This document shows, piece by piece, positions 43,803-44,612 of a stretch of 44,612 nucleotides of DNA (positions within the stretch are counted from its first letter, which is position 1; every line of letters begins with the position of its first letter). Both the position numbers and the translations under genes were made by a program. The stretch comes from Sulfopaludibacter sp035551455. GTDB taxonomy: Bacteria; Acidobacteriota; Terriglobia; Bryobacterales; Bryobacteraceae. The stretch spans positions 1-44,612 of the forward strand of contig DASZMZ010000202.1 in the NCBI GenBank assembly GCA_035551455.1, in the 5' to 3' direction. The notes below the pieces were generated by a model. It was given only the letters and a program-made list of their open reading frames with translations. It searched no databases and had not been told where the DNA came from.

Positions 43803-44609
43803 CTATAATTCCTCAACGAAGCGGTCGCGCGATCTTTTGAAGAGGACGTAACATACACTGCACAATGCCGCCGATGTTACCGCAAGCAGCGCCATCGGGA
43901 CCAGACTGGGCCATCTTCCATCCATGAAAATAGACCGGTATGCCCCTAGCAGACTGGCCAGCGGATTGGCCAGCATGATTGTCCGGAACGGCTCCTGAAT
44001 GCGGTTGGCATCCCAAAACACCGGGGTGACATAGAAGAACAAGAATAGAAAGATACCCAATAGGTACTGTGTATCGCGAAATCTAACCTGCAGGGTCGCG
44101 AGAATATACGAAAGGCCCAAAAGCAAAAGCAGTTGAATCAGCATCACGATCGGCAAGGATATGAGCGGCAGGGTGGGCCGAAAGCCCTCCGCCAACAAAA
44201 ACCCGGCAAGAATCGGTAGCGCCAAAACAAAGTGAACCATTTGCGAAAGGACACTCACCGCCGGCAGCACACCTACCGGAAAGTTCACCTGTTTCACCAG
44301 TTCCCGGTTGTCCACGATAGCGCTGCTCGCCGCTGTGAGCGCGCCCGAAAACCAGGTCCAGGGCAGAATGCCGGTCAAAAGAAAAATCGAAAAGTGGGGG
44401 ATGTTCAGCTGCAGCATGTAGCTGAAAACCACGTACAAAACACCTAACTGCGCCATCGGCACCAGTAGCGACCATGCCACGCCCAACAGAGACCGCTTAT
44501 ACCGAAGCTTGAATTCTCGGGAAACCAACACCCACATCAGGTCGCGCAGATAGGCGATGCCCATCTTTTTTCCGCGGGTATGCTTGCGTGAATAAGTGTT
44601 CGTTGCCAT
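43803..44609 (-). CDS. Polysaccharide ABC-exporter permease (Wzm/TagG-like)
   Basis: A 268-residue ABC-2 type permease with six membrane spans. Features are the N-terminal cytoplasmic helix (LVSREFKLRYKRSLLGVAWSLLVPM, the family mark), then LLTGILPWTWFSGAL and IFLFLFFYVTPVFWDANRIQEPFRTIM. It pairs with the adjacent ATPase to export an O-antigen, teichoic-acid-like or other glycan chain. The ATG lies 3 bp from the window edge, so an upstream start or further operon genes outside the window cannot be excluded. Confidence 0.9.
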   Translation of the reverse strand: MATNTYSRKHTRGKKMGIAYLRDLMWVLVSREFKLRYKRSLLGVAWSLLVPMAQLGVLYVVFSYMLQLNIPHFSIFLLTGILPWTWFSGALTAASSAIVDNRELVKQVNFPVGVLPAVSVLSQMVHFVLALPILAGFLLAEGFRPTLPLISLPIVMLIQLLLLLGLSYILATLQVRFRDTQYLLGIFLFLFFYVTPVFWDANRIQEPFRTIMLANPLASLLGAYRSIFMDGRWPSLVPMALLAVTSAALCSVCYVLFKRSRDRFVEEL

Positions 44610-44612
44610 TTG

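Overview
The window is GC-rich and gene-dense, with short or overlapping gene junctions. Several families point to Acidobacteriota, most likely the Solibacter/Bryobacter side: a secreted VWFA-related protein of the acidobacterial type, two secreted carboxypeptidase-regulatory-like repeat proteins, a tannase/feruloyl-esterase-like enzyme and a secreted GH3 beta-glucosidase. This placement is inferred from gene content; no rRNA or tRNA gene was seen.

Region 1 (1-20 kb) is mainly metabolic. On the minus strand are a secreted tannase-family esterase translationally coupled to a beta-carbonic-anhydrase-like protein. A plus-strand run follows: metallophosphoesterase, sugar isomerase-like TIM barrel, NAD-dependent epimerase and a PTGR-type oxidoreductase. 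Then come the VWFA-type secreted protein, a methyltransferase with a C-terminal Cys4 ribbon, and a minus-strand set (secreted unknown, ABM monooxygenase, iron-type alcohol dehydrogenase, two paralogous secreted regulatory-like proteins). A GH3 glucosidase and two divergent SDR dehydrogenases close the region.

Region 2 (17.6-21.2 kb) is a signalling cluster: a LuxR-type regulator with a degenerate receiver, an NtrC-type sigma-54 activator, and a PilZ domain fused to a J domain. An 11-copy array of a roughly 25-bp tandem repeat follows.

Region 3 (21.2-28 kb) encodes membrane enzymes: two GT39-like proteins, one GT87-like protein and two related PAP2/Aur1-like proteins. They probably act on lipid-linked or cell-envelope glycans or lipids; the substrates cannot be read from sequence.

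Region 4 (28-41.5 kb) is an almost complete tad (Flp type IVb pilus) locus: two flp pilins, cpaA prepilin peptidase, cpaE, cpaF, tadB, tadC, an unlisted 31-residue membrane peptide, a DUF192 protein, two TadE-type pseudopilins, tadG, cpaB, the cpaC secretin and a TonB-like protein. The flp unit has been tandemly duplicated (about 557 bp), leaving a relic of the cpaA 5' end between the copies. Each flp copy carries a sigma-54-type -24/-12 promoter exactly 50 nt (from -12 C to ATG) before its start. The NtrC-type activator and PilZ-J protein 8-10 kb upstream are therefore attractive, but unproven, regulators of the pilus.

Region 5 (41.5-44.6 kb) is a minus-strand polysaccharide-export set: ABC-2 permease, Wzt-like ATPase and a methyltransferase-fold/TPR protein, continuing beyond the right edge.
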